Part shown: positions 36,668-45,452 of the stretch, piece after piece
How the letters are laid out: each line of letters opens with the position of its first letter
Numbering within the stretch: position 1 is the first letter of the stretch
Assembly: GCA_012517315.1 (NCBI GenBank)
Contig: JAAYVE010000038.1
Location: 21,784 to 85,783 of the forward strand
DNA: 64,000 nt
Direction: 5' to 3'
Origin: Deltaproteobacteria bacterium
GTDB taxonomy: Bacteria > Desulfobacterota > Syntrophobacteria > Syntrophobacterales > Syntrophobacteraceae
Translations under genes and position numbers: made by a program
Notes under the pieces: model-generated
What the model was told of the DNA's origin: nothing
What the model saw: only the letters and a program-made list of their open reading frames with translations
The model's database searches: none

Positions 36668-37294
36668 ATGAACTCATTGGTCAAGAAGGTTTTCCTGGGT
36701 TTGTCCATCATGCTTCTGGTGGGAGCGCCTCTTTGTTCACGTGCCGGTGCTTCCGGTACGGAAACTTTTGTTTTGGAAGGGTTGGAAATCGCCAAGGGAA
36801 TGGACATCGGAACAATCAGAATCGGGACCTCCTTTGCCGGTAGAGTCCTGGACGAAGGGGGTTCCGAGCAGGGATTCTGGTCTGCGACCCTCAGCCACAG
36901 GGGAGCCTCCAACATCGAGGTATGCGGAGGGACCAACGATATCGTTTCCCTGCGCATGGTGGTCTGCTTTACCCAGGGACCCCGTTCGGGCAAGCAACTC
37001 ATCCTGGGAATGGTGGACCTGGGGCGTAACGAGGACGTTTTCTGGGACTACAATTATTCCGGCCCACCATGTGAGCTTGGCGGCTTTGGGTGCGATCCGT
37101 GTTCTCCCGACGCTGATCGAGGAGATTGCGAGCCCGGCGGCAGGTCGGACCTGGCAGTGATCCCCCAACTGGACCTGCTGCCGTACAAGGGCTCAACCTT
37201 GAAGGTGTTGGGTGCAAGCCTGAAAAATGGTTTGCTCTGCCACTATTTCCCCATCATACCGAGGGTCTTTGGAAACCTTGAATTGGTATTTTAG
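36668..37294 (+). CDS. Secreted protein of unknown function
   Basis: 208 residues from the ATG at 36668; another ATG 12 bp upstream is possible. A signal peptide (MNSLVKKVFLGLSIMLLVGA, cleavage near CSRAGA) leads into a beta-rich domain with FAGRVLDEGGSEQGFWSATL and a Cys-rich stretch (PPCELGGFGCDPCSPDADRG) likely forming disulfides. I recognise no family. It is a single gene just outside the island's right end, followed by a hairpin at 37413-37436. Confidence 0.7.
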   Translation: MNSLVKKVFLGLSIMLLVGAPLCSRAGASGTETFVLEGLEIAKGMDIGTIRIGTSFAGRVLDEGGSEQGFWSATLSHRGASNIEVCGGTNDIVSLRMVVCFTQGPRSGKQLILGMVDLGRNEDVFWDYNYSGPPCELGGFGCDPCSPDADRGDCEPGGRSDLAVIPQLDLLPYKGSTLKVLGASLKNGLLCHYFPIIPRVFGNLELVF

Positions 37295-37412
37295 AAGGAG
37301 TGCGAGCCCGGAGAAAGAGGCTTTTTCAAGGGTTCCGGGTTTTCAGAGGCCGGAGACCGTCTGAATGGAGTAAAGCCCCTTGGAACGCAAGCCTTCCCCA
37401 TGGCACTCCACG

Positions 37413-37436
37413 GGGACCCGTGCCCCCACGGGTCCC
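37413..37436. terminator. Hairpin between converging genes
   Basis: GGGACCCGTG and CACGGGTCCC form a perfect 10-bp stem around a CCCC loop, followed on the plus strand by TTTA. It sits between the rightward secreted protein and the leftward ecotin gene and probably terminates both. Confidence 0.65.
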
Positions 37437-37536
37437 TTTACCCTGCGGGCATCCGCCGGGCGATTTCTTCCTCAGGGCAGGAATTCCATGCCTGTCCGGG
37501 CCCTTGATCCGTTGGAGGCTCTCTCCCTCATGCGTC

Positions 37537-37977
37537 TCAACCCTTTTCCATGATTTGTGTTTCCTTTCCCGCCACCCAGATCCGGTAACGGACTTCGGCG
37601 CATTCCGGCACGTAGACAACAACAGGCAGAAGGCTGTTGCAGGGGATCAGATAGGGTTCCCCCCCTCGGGTGAAGAACCGGGACACCTTGGCGGCGGTTG
37701 GATCCACTGCCATCCGCGTTCCGGCTATCATCCCCAGTTTGTTGCCCGTGTACCTTGCGTAGCCCCGGCCCTTGATCGTTTCCGCTTGAATCCTCCCGCT
37801 GAAGAAGTGCTGGTCCCTCTCGTCCACCTGAACCGTCCTGCCCACCATCAACTCCACCCTGAAAGCCGATTCATCATCCTGGGCCGGAAGCCTCAGGACA
37901 TGGGGAACCATTCCTTTCTCCGCGGGAGGAAAAGCCTTCAGATCACCCGACGCATGGGCGGCCGGAACCGCCGTCAA
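37537..37977 (-). CDS. eco: Ecotin-family serine protease inhibitor, signal peptide frame-disrupted
   Basis: Ecotin is a periplasmic dimeric inhibitor of trypsin-like proteases. The mature domain is clear: PPAEKGM, QDDESAFRVELMVGRTVQVD, GTRMAVDP (reactive-loop region, Met at the probable P1), LIPCNSLLPVVVYVPECAEV and RYRIWVAG. In this frame the only start is TTG at 37977, and upstream codons (..SISRFLTAVPAAHA) look like the back half of a signal peptide without a start. An ATG at 38029, one base out of frame, reads MKWCAILAAS, a plausible front half. A single-base change probably split the signal sequence, or the start is atypical. Confidence 0.75.
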   Translation of the reverse strand: MTAVPAAHASGDLKAFPPAEKGMVPHVLRLPAQDDESAFRVELMVGRTVQVDERDQHFFSGRIQAETIKGRGYARYTGNKLGMIAGTRMAVDPTAAKVSRFFTRGGEPYLIPCNSLLPVVVYVPECAEVRYRIWVAGKETQIMEKG

Positions 37978-38218
37978 GAAACGGCTGATTGAAGAGACGT
38001 GATGCCGCTAGAATCGCGCACCATTTCATGGTATTGGAGCTCAAGGAGGAACGAACGGAAGCGTCGAATCCATTGAATTTGCACGAATTCACCTTTTGAT
38101 GGAGGCGGTGTGCCTTGCGGCATGCCCTTTGGCCGTGCTCTCCGCCGGCCCGATGTTTTCACGCAAAGCACGCGCGTTCCCGAAGAATTGGACACCCCCC
38201 TAAGCCATAGAGGGTTTC

Positions 38219-39118
38219 ATGAGGACGTCCCTCGACTGCATCCCCTGTTTGATCCGGCAGGCACTGAGTGCCGCCAGAATGGTAACGGACGATTCCGCCC
38301 TTCATGCCTCCATCCTGAGAAAGGTGTTGCACTGGACAGCCCGCATGGACCTCGGGCAACCACCACCGGTCATGGCCCAACGCATTCACCGCTATCTCCA
38401 TACGATCCATGGCGAAAATGACCTTTACCGGAGGACGAAAGCACATCACAACCGCATGGCGTTGAAGCTCCTGCCCGAACTCCAGGAAAAGGTCACGACC
38501 GCCTCGGATCCGCTGGAAACGGCGGTGCGGCTTGCCATAGCAGGGAACGTCATCGACATGGGCGTCAACAGCGAGGTGACGGAAAATGAATTGCGCCAAG
38601 CTGTAAACGGGGTACTCACCGAGTCCTTCACCGGAGAATTGGATGCTTTCCGAAAAGCCCTCTCCCGAGCCCAAAACATCCTGTACCTGGCTGACAATGC
38701 AGGGGAAATCGTCTTTGATCGGCTGCTTATCCAAGAGATGGGACCCGAACGTGTCACCCTGGCGGTACGGGGCTTTCCCATCCTCAACGATGCCACAATG
38801 GCGGACGCCCGCGCAGCAGGGCTCCATGAGATGGTGCGGATCATCGACAACGGTTCCGACGCCCCGGGGACCATCCTCGAGCAATGCAGCGAGGACTTCA
38901 ACCGGCTTTTCCACAGGGTCGACCTGATCATTGCCAAGGGACAAGGGAACTTTGAAACACTCGGTGATGTGCAGCACACCATTTTTTTCCTCTTCAAGGT
39001 GAAATGTCCCGTCATCGCCCATCACAGCGGCCGCCCATTGGGAACACACGTGCTTCTGCGATCCGACACCGTGTGTGCTCCGGGTGGTCCGGAAGAAGCA
39101 CCGAGGATCCCGCCATGA
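38219..39118 (+). CDS. DUF89-family protein (metal-dependent damage-control phosphatase)
   Basis: 299 residues. The N-terminal SLDCIPCLIRQAL (Cys7, Cys10) and the core motifs ILYLADNAGEIVFDRLLIQE and LIIAKGQGNFETL, with the Asp/Asn metal and phosphate residues, define the archaeal/anaerobe branch of DUF89. Characterised members remove phosphate from damaged sugar-phosphate metabolites. ATG 38219 follows AGAGGG. It stands alone. Confidence 0.85.
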   Translation: MRTSLDCIPCLIRQALSAARMVTDDSALHASILRKVLHWTARMDLGQPPPVMAQRIHRYLHTIHGENDLYRRTKAHHNRMALKLLPELQEKVTTASDPLETAVRLAIAGNVIDMGVNSEVTENELRQAVNGVLTESFTGELDAFRKALSRAQNILYLADNAGEIVFDRLLIQEMGPERVTLAVRGFPILNDATMADARAAGLHEMVRIIDNGSDAPGTILEQCSEDFNRLFHRVDLIIAKGQGNFETLGDVQHTIFFLFKVKCPVIAHHSGRPLGTHVLLRSDTVCAPGGPEEAPRIPP

Positions 39119-39382
39119 AGTGAAAATTTGGGTACTCTCCCGGTGAATCAGAACCCATCCAGTCTCCGGCAGCCCCCATCATCCCTCCGTTGTCGGGCCT
39201 TTGCGCATAGCTCGAAAATTGGCACGAGTTATGCTTCATAGTGAAGACAATGTGTGGATTTTGGACCCATGCGTCCCTGGAACCCCTTCCAAAGTAATGA
39301 TTGGGGCGAGCGGAGGTCGTCATGGGACCGGATTGGAAAAGGTGGATTCTGTACCCGCTCACTGGGGAAGAAGGAGAATCAG

Positions 39383-39646
39383 ATGACATTTCACAAATTT
39401 TTTGCAATAGGGGCATTGATGCTGCTCCTGGTCGGTTGCGCCGGGATGACCCGGACGGAGCAAAATGTTCTGGGTGGCGGCGTGTTGGGCGCCGGACTGG
39501 GGGCTGCCATCGGTGCGGCGACCGGCGGCAATCCCGCAGCGGGAGCAGCCATCGGAGGCGCCGCAGGAGTCGTTGGGGGCGCGATCAAGGATTCGTGGGA
39601 AAGGAGCGGAGGGTATTACTCTCCTTACGGCCCTCCCCCTTATTGA
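39383..39646 (+). CDS. Glycine-zipper lipoprotein
   Basis: 87 residues from ATG 39383 (AAGGAG). The lipobox LLLVGC places a lipidated Cys near residue 19, followed by a glycine zipper (GGGVLGAGLGAAIGAATGGN, AAGAAIGGAAGVVGGAI) and a Tyr/Pro tail. Such short outer-membrane lipoproteins of the Gly-zipper/YMGG type are widespread; the role is structural or unknown. Confidence 0.85.
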   Translation: MTFHKFFAIGALMLLLVGCAGMTRTEQNVLGGGVLGAGLGAAIGAATGGNPAAGAAIGGAAGVVGGAIKDSWERSGGYYSPYGPPPY

Positions 39647-40159
39647 TCCCATTTCCCTTCGTCTGGAAATCTGAACCGAGACGTCGGAAAGGCATGACGC
39701 CGCAAGGGGGGCCCATGCCTTTCCCTCTCCGAGGAAGACCTCTTTTTCCCGATGGGAAAGAGAAGACTCTGTGGAGACCTGCCCGCTCCTCATCACCTGA
39801 GAGGACCCCAGCATCAATCCTTGCCGATTCCATGGGCATCCCGGGACTCGAGTATTCCACCGGCCATGATGCACTTCCCAACGACCCTGTTACAAGATCG
39901 GCGTGCTCCTCATTCCGTCTGTTTCTGGTATCGGGCGGGAATCTGATATACACTGGACATGCCTACACTTGCCTTTCTCACGGGTGGGAGAAAAGGCTCG
40001 GTCAAGGTCAGAGATCGCTATCCCGCAGGCGGAGGGCGGGGCCCATTCCATCTCCGTCGTTCACGGCCCCCTGCGACGCTCCTGTGATCAGTCCGGCGAT
40101 CCCGGGTGACCCATTTACAGGGCGGTCTCAACAACCGACACTTGAGGAGGATTTGCCAA
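39647..40159. other. Intergenic stretch, nothing recognised
   Basis: 510 bp between the lipoprotein gene and the enoyl-CoA hydratase gene. Several open frames on both strands lack ribosome sites and family motifs. The promoter of the hydratase/methyltransferase set should lie near 39950-40130. Confidence 0.5.
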
Positions 40160-40948
40160 ATGCCTTTCAACTGCATTGTCCTGGATATTCACGAGGGGGT
40201 TGGAGTGATTCGCCTCAACCGGCCTGAAAGCGGAAACGCCATCAACATGGAAATGGCAAGGGAGATGCTGGAGGCCGCGATCCTCTGTGATGAAGACCCC
40301 GCCATCCGTGCGGTGGTGCTCACAGGGAGCGGGAGAATGTTTTGCTCGGGTGGAGACCTGAAGGTCTTTGCCACCCTGGGAAGCGGGGTCTCGCGATATC
40401 TGAAGGAACTGACCCAGGTCTTCCATGCGGCCATATCCCGGTTCAACTGGATGGATGCGCCGGTGGTCGGCGCCATCAACGGCACTGCGGCGGGAGGGGG
40501 CTTCAGCCTCGCTCTGACCACCGACGTGGCCATTGCGGCGGAGTCGGCGAAATTCACCATGGCCTACACCAATGCCGGTTTGGCTCCCGACGGAAGCTCA
40601 AGCTATTTCCTGGCCCGCATGATCGGGCTGCGCCGAGCCAAGGAGATGGCGTTGTTGAACACCGTCCTGTCGGCAAAGCAGGCCCTGGAATGGGGACTTG
40701 TCAACCAGGTGGTCGCCGATGACCATGTGTTGCCCGTGGCCATGGAAAAGGCACGCTGCCTGGCGCAGGGGCCGACTCTTTCTTACGGTGTGACCAAACG
40801 CCTCATGCTTTCCGGCGCAACGGAGAGCCTGGAGTCCCAGATGGAGAGGGAATCCCGCGCCATTGCCGCCATGGCCGGCAGCGAGGACGGGCGGGAAGGG
40901 GTGGCCGCCTTTGTCACCAAACGCCCTGCCGTCTTCAAGGGTAGGTGA
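40160..40948 (+). CDS. Enoyl-CoA hydratase/isomerase family protein, PaaG-like
   Basis: 262 residues from ATG 40160 after GAGGAGG. Crotonase fold: oxyanion-hole pieces RMFCSGGDLKVF and INGTAAGGGFSLALTTD, then FTMAYTNAGLAPDGSSSYFL. The GLAPDGSSS segment, with Asp in the second catalytic region, resembles PaaG-type isomerases and related hydratases acting on acyl-CoA. Two methyltransferase genes follow closely, so it may serve a small-molecule modification rather than bulk beta-oxidation. Confidence 0.85.
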   Translation: MPFNCIVLDIHEGVGVIRLNRPESGNAINMEMAREMLEAAILCDEDPAIRAVVLTGSGRMFCSGGDLKVFATLGSGVSRYLKELTQVFHAAISRFNWMDAPVVGAINGTAAGGGFSLALTTDVAIAAESAKFTMAYTNAGLAPDGSSSYFLARMIGLRRAKEMALLNTVLSAKQALEWGLVNQVVADDHVLPVAMEKARCLAQGPTLSYGVTKRLMLSGATESLESQMERESRAIAAMAGSEDGREGVAAFVTKRPAVFKGR

Positions 40949-40992
40949 TCTTCCTGAGGGCGGGCAGTCCCTCACTTGTGTCGGTATTCGGT

Positions 40993-41811
40993 ATGGAGTT
41001 CAAAAGCATGATCGAAGGTTATGTCCACGGCTATGACCATCGCGAGCGGAACCGACTGCAGGACCAGGCGTCCACGTTAGCCGAGTTGCTGCATGCGGAC
41101 ACGGCGTACCCCGGCGGGAGCCGGGTCCTTGAAGCCGGCTGCGGCGTCGGTGCCCAGACCGTCACCCTCGCTCGCAAGAGCCCGGAGGCTTCCATCCTTT
41201 CCATGGACATCTCCCTGACTTCCCTCATGGAGGCTGGGGAGATGCTGCGATCAGCCGGGGTGAACAATGTGCGGCTCCTGCAGGCGGACATCTTCCAACT
41301 GCCATTCGCACCCGATTCCTTTGACCACATCTTCGTCTGCTTCGTGCTGGAGCATCTCCCGCAACCCGTGGAGGCGCTGGTCCGGTTGAAGGGCGTTTTG
41401 AGGCAGGGCGGCACCATCACCGTCATCGAAGGGGATCACGGGTCGGCGTATTTTCATCCCGACAGCGAAGCGGCCCGCCGTGCAATACAGTGCCAGGTGG
41501 AGCTGCAGCGGCTCTCGGCGGGCAATGCCATGATCGGAAGGCAACTGTATCCTCTCCTCTGTGGAGCAGGCTTCCAGTCCGTTCGCGTCTCCCCCCGCAT
41601 GGTCTACGTCGACTCCAGCAAACCCGCTCTGGTAGACGGATTCACCAGGAAGACGTTCACCGCCATGATCGAGGGGGTTCGGGAACCCGCCATCACGGCG
41701 GGGCTCATAGGGCCGGAACTGTTCGAACAGGGGATCAGGGACCTTTACAGAACCGCGGAATCGGACGGAGTATTCTGCTATACGTTCTTCAAGGCCGTGG
41801 CAAGGAACTGA
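40993..41811 (+). CDS. Class I SAM-dependent methyltransferase
   Basis: 272 residues from the ATG at 40993; another ATG at 40945 overlaps the hydratase stop by four bases. Motif I is RVLEAGCGVGAQTVTLARKS, the acidic ligand follows in ILSMDISLTSLMEAGEML, and the region DSFDHIFVCFVLEHLPQP is motif IV/V. A helical C-terminal extension probably binds the acceptor, likely a small molecule. Exact substrate unknown. Confidence 0.85.
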   Translation: MEFKSMIEGYVHGYDHRERNRLQDQASTLAELLHADTAYPGGSRVLEAGCGVGAQTVTLARKSPEASILSMDISLTSLMEAGEMLRSAGVNNVRLLQADIFQLPFAPDSFDHIFVCFVLEHLPQPVEALVRLKGVLRQGGTITVIEGDHGSAYFHPDSEAARRAIQCQVELQRLSAGNAMIGRQLYPLLCGAGFQSVRVSPRMVYVDSSKPALVDGFTRKTFTAMIEGVREPAITAGLIGPELFEQGIRDLYRTAESDGVFCYTFFKAVARN

Positions 41812-41850
41812 TCATTGCGCAGCGGAATCGCGAGAGGTGCGGGTGATCGA

Positions 41851-42462
41851 ATGGAGAGGAACGTCTCTTTGTGGCGGAGTTGGAGGGAGCGGTTCAACCG
41901 GAGTCGCTGGGGGTTCGAGTGGCGCTATTGGAGGGGCAGGACCCCATGGGATACTCAGATCACCCCGCCCGAGGTCATGGAGTTCATCGCCCGTACCCCT
42001 CCGGGAAGAGCTCTGGACCTGGGCTGCGGCACGGGAACCAACGCCGTCACCCTCGCCAGGCATGGGTGGCAGGTGACGGGGGTGGATTTCGCCCCCAAAG
42101 CGATCCGCGCCGCCCGCCGGAAAGCGGCCGCCCAGGGACTCGAGATTTCCTTCCACGCCGCCGACGTGACCGACCTGAGGATGCTCACAGGGCTCTACGA
42201 CTATGTCCTCGACATCGGCTGCCTCTTCGTTCTGAGAGAGGCCGACCGGGTGAAGTATGCACAGGGACTGTCGCGCCTCACGAGGCCCCAGGCGTGGTAC
42301 ATGCTCTACGCCTGGCTGCCTCGGCCCTGGAAAGGCGGATTCATGGGTATTTCCCCGGAAGAGTTGGAATCCTTGATCGGCGGCCAGTTCATGAAGGTGC
42401 GTCAAGTGATCGGCGAAGAGAGAGGATTTCCCTCCGCCTGGTATTGGTTCCGGAGAAGATGA
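41851..42462 (+). CDS. Class I SAM-dependent methyltransferase, TehB/thiopurine-like
   Basis: 203 residues from ATG 41851; the frame opens at 41815. It starts with a Trp/Arg-rich stretch (MERNVSLWRSWRERFNRSRW) and WDTQITPPEV, then motif I RALDLGCGTGTNAVTLARHG, VTGVDFAPKAIRAARRKAAA and YVLDIGCLFVLREADRVKY. This layout resembles small-molecule methyltransferases of the thiopurine/TehB type that handle chalcogen compounds. It forms a gene set with the preceding hydratase and methyltransferase. Confidence 0.8.
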   Translation: MERNVSLWRSWRERFNRSRWGFEWRYWRGRTPWDTQITPPEVMEFIARTPPGRALDLGCGTGTNAVTLARHGWQVTGVDFAPKAIRAARRKAAAQGLEISFHAADVTDLRMLTGLYDYVLDIGCLFVLREADRVKYAQGLSRLTRPQAWYMLYAWLPRPWKGGFMGISPEELESLIGGQFMKVRQVIGEERGFPSAWYWFRRR

Positions 42463-42572
42463 TATGCGGAGCGCCCTCCTGCCTGTGGGAACCGCTGGGG
42501 GGGGTCCGCAGGATGGGGAGCGGTCCCCTCTGGTCCCTGCGTGGGAAATGAAACGAAGGAAAGGATGAGACC

Positions 42573-43064
42573 ATGAAGTTGATGCACAAACTGCCTCTGC
42601 TTTTTCTCCTGTTTTTTGCGGTACTTTTGGGGACTTCCTTTGCCGGGGAGTTTCGGGTGTACCCCGGGGCTCAACAGAGGAACGACCTGGGGGGGACGGC
42701 CAGTGGACCTCTTGAGCGCAGCTTGGTGGAAGAATTCAGGGAAGAGAACCTGAAAACCCTGGTATATGTCACAAGCGACCCATTCGAGAAGGTCGTGGAC
42801 TTCTATGCCGCGACCGGGAACCGGTATCGGGTGGGAGCCCTGGAGCGGCGCAGGGGTAAGAAGCTCTATTCCGAGGGAAAGAAACTGGAGGAGGCTTTCT
42901 TCATCCTCGACGGTGCCCCCGACCTGTGGACTTCGAGGCTCTGGGTGAAAGTACAGAACCCCCTCATCGAAAAAGTCAAAGGCGAGGCATTGGACCGGGA
43001 GTACCAGAACATTCGAAACCTGACGGCTATCGTCCTGGTGGATCGGCGCAAGTCCGTCCAGTGA
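42573..43064 (+). CDS. Small periplasmic protein of unknown function
   Basis: 163 residues with a signal peptide (MKLMHKLPLLFLLFFAVLLG, cleavage after SFAG). ATG 42573 follows AAGGATGAG. The mature part has RVYPGAQQRNDLGG and the stretch LKTLVYVTSDPFEKVVDFYA, a pattern seen in small secreted proteins of unknown role in related bacteria. No Cys or membrane anchor is present. A G8 run lies just upstream at 42498-42505 in noncoding DNA. Confidence 0.75.
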   Translation: MKLMHKLPLLFLLFFAVLLGTSFAGEFRVYPGAQQRNDLGGTASGPLERSLVEEFREENLKTLVYVTSDPFEKVVDFYAATGNRYRVGALERRRGKKLYSEGKKLEEAFFILDGAPDLWTSRLWVKVQNPLIEKVKGEALDREYQNIRNLTAIVLVDRRKSVQ

Positions 43065-43109
43065 CGGACGAAATCCACCCCGCAGCCGCACTGCCCCGGA
43101 AAGAAGCTC

Positions 43110-44099
43110 TCAAGCATAGTCTTCCCGGGAGACTTGCCCCCTGACGGATTCGCCTCTGAGAAAGCGCAGGACGTTCTCAGAGGCCATGCGAGTGGCATGG
43201 AGCATGTTTCCCGGCACGATGGGGGAGTTGTGGGGGGACCCCAGGAAATTGGGCAAGTCGAAAAAGGGGTGATTGACGCGGAATTCCCCGTGCATGGCGG
43301 GTTCAATCCACCAGGTGTCGATCCCTGCCATGAATTGCGGGTATGCCCTGAGCCTGCGGTAGAGGGCTTCCTCGTCCAGGATGGCTCCTCGGGCCACATT
43401 GATCAGGATCGCATCGGACTTCATCCATGACAGCTGCCGTTCTCCCAGGAGCCCGCGGGTGTGTCGGGTGAGGGGCAGCGATACGACCACCAGGTCCGCC
43501 CGGCGGAGAAAGGGCTCCAAGTCCGAGAGGGTGCCGATGAATTCCACGGGATCGTCGGTCCTGCCGCTGGTGTTCAGGGCGGAGATCCCCATTCCGAGGG
43601 TTCTCATGACCCGGGCCACCGCCTTTCCGATCCCCCCGTAGCCGAGGATCCCGCATTCCAATCCCCGCAACATCCTGTTGTGGGTCTTCTGATCGAATTC
43701 ACCCCCCTTGAGTTTTCTGTGATTGATGAGAAGGCGTTTCAACAGGGCCAGGCTCATGGCCAGCACGTGTTCGGCCATGGGTTCCGCGTAAGCTCCGCTG
43801 TTGCCGGCCACCAGCGACGAAGCGGGCAGGAGGTGAAAGGGGACATGGTCCACTCCAGCCGTGACGAACTGGATGAACCGGACTCCTTCCAGGGCGGGGA
43901 ACTCGTCCGGGACAAACTCCTTGAGCGGACTCCACGAAAGGAGAATTCGAGATGAAGCGATCGTTTTCTTCCTTTCGGCCTGGGCAAGGTCCCCAAGGAA
44001 AGTCACCCGGGCATGGGGTCCCAGGACTTCCATAAAAATCTCTCGCTCTTTACCGCCGGGATTGTGGGCGATGAGTATCCCATCGGACTGTTCCGCCAT
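43110..44099 (-). CDS. D-isomer-specific 2-hydroxyacid dehydrogenase family protein
   Basis: 329 residues; ATG 44099 follows AGGAGGAAAAA. NAD-binding motif GILGYGGIGKAVARVMRTLG lies near residue 140, followed by LINVARGAILDEEALYRRL (active-site Arg) and the His of LGSPHNSP near 290; the acidic partner is in the stretch WWIEPAMHG. Such enzymes interconvert 2-keto and D-2-hydroxy acids. It has no operon partner, and specificity is not deducible. Confidence 0.9.
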   Translation of the reverse strand: MAEQSDGILIAHNPGGKEREIFMEVLGPHARVTFLGDLAQAERKKTIASSRILLSWSPLKEFVPDEFPALEGVRFIQFVTAGVDHVPFHLLPASSLVAGNSGAYAEPMAEHVLAMSLALLKRLLINHRKLKGGEFDQKTHNRMLRGLECGILGYGGIGKAVARVMRTLGMGISALNTSGRTDDPVEFIGTLSDLEPFLRRADLVVVSLPLTRHTRGLLGERQLSWMKSDAILINVARGAILDEEALYRRLRAYPQFMAGIDTWWIEPAMHGEFRVNHPFFDLPNFLGSPHNSPIVPGNMLHATRMASENVLRFLRGESVRGQVSREDYA

Positions 44100-44351
44100 T
44101 TTTTCCTCCTCAGAGCCTATACCCTTCCCTCCACCCCACCTTCACAGGAGGACCGGGCTGGAGAACCACATCTCCCTCGATTGCAAGCCCTTGATTTCGA
44201 AGCACTCCATGAGGGCCCATAGAACAATGGGGACTTGCGCAGGTTGCAGAAGGCAAGCCACTTGTCGGTCCGCCGCCTATCGCCCAGGACGATTCCCGAC
44301 CGGTTCCTGGCCGGGGTCTCCATGAATGGAGCAACACAGTGCCTTGCTGTC

Positions 44352-45098
44352 TCAAGAAGATCCTCCCGGTTTTTGGTTCACCTCCTGCAAAACCTCCCAG
44401 ACCTTTCTCACCGCCGGGGCGAGATGCCACTCCTCCGGTTTCGTGGCATAATCCTCACCGTCTGCGTTGAATTTGTAAAAGTGGACGGTGCATCCCCGGT
44501 ATTCTTCGTTTTCCCCGTTCCAACGAATGAAATTGCCGGGGAAGATGCCGGCGATATTCCAGTCGCTCTCGAGGCACCACTTCTGGGTGATGTCGTGCCA
44601 GGTTTCACAGAAGGTGGTGAGGTATTCCGCGCCGGACAGGGCCGCAATCCGGCGGGTCACCCGACGGAGGTCGTCCATGAGGTCTTGCCTGCGATAGTCG
44701 GGATGGGTCGCGGCGAAAGTGTACTCCACCTGCAGGTTCTTTTCATACTTGGTGAGGAGCGTGGCTGCAACCACTTTCGCCGTTTCCAGTTCCTCCAGCA
44801 CGGTCATGCAATAGACCTTGGAAAGAGAATCCCTGTCCCACGACTCTTCCAAGGCGACCCACTCCTCCACCCGGGCGGGATCGAAAAGGAACTCATGGGG
44901 GGATCCGTACAGTTCCGGGTAGGCTTTCCGCCAGAGCCGAGCCGCCGTCTCCACCAGGTCCCTTCGCAAATGCCTCACCTGGTAGCGGCCTCCGCAGCAA
45001 GGTTCCGTCTTCACCCGCGGCCACGTGACGCGCTTTTCCCGGGGTGCCCTGGTACGGCATGTCTTTGCCATTTGCCGATATGGGCGGCAATCTTTCAT
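44352..45098 (-). CDS. GNAT-like acetyltransferase
   Basis: About 249 residues from the ATG at 45098 (AGGA upstream); neighbouring ATGs at 45110 and 45071 are alternatives. A basic, Cys-containing N-terminus precedes a fold resembling GNAT proteins: KVVAATLLTKYEKNLQVEYT, AATHPDYRRQDLMDDLRRVT (acetyl-CoA loop position, though the RxxGxG/A consensus is degenerate) and RIAALSGAEYLTTFCETWHD. An activity cannot be named. Confidence 0.6.
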   Translation of the reverse strand: MKDCRPYRQMAKTCRTRAPREKRVTWPRVKTEPCCGGRYQVRHLRRDLVETAARLWRKAYPELYGSPHEFLFDPARVEEWVALEESWDRDSLSKVYCMTVLEELETAKVVAATLLTKYEKNLQVEYTFAATHPDYRRQDLMDDLRRVTRRIAALSGAEYLTTFCETWHDITQKWCLESDWNIAGIFPGNFIRWNGENEEYRGCTVHFYKFNADGEDYATKPEEWHLAPAVRKVWEVLQEVNQKPGGSS

Positions 45099-45452
45099 GG
45101 AAATCCTCATTTGTGGCGCACTCCCCTTTCCAGACCCTCATGTCTTGAGACCTCTGATCCGACGGCAATCCCCTCCTGGTCCGAGTCCGGCTGGACTCAA
45201 AACACACTGTCTCGCCTTGGAACAGGTGCCGGTTTACGGAAAAGGGGCTCCGATAAATCCCTCATCCCGATACTCCCGCCCCAGAGGCGCAGGAGATCGC
45301 CTGTGGGCCTTTCCATGCAACTGGATCGCGATCTCGCCAAACGGCTATAATCATGCTACCGATCATTCCCTGTGCCAAGGAAAGAATGCACTGCCCAGAA
45401 CGATTGGCCGGACCTCAATTGCCGCTTGTTGCAGAGAGGATCGTCGAACCTG
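45099..45452. other. Spacer between divergent genes
   Basis: About 350 bp between the GNAT-like gene (leftward) and the peptidase gene (rightward). It presumably holds both promoters. No RNA gene or clear operator was identified. Confidence 0.5.
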
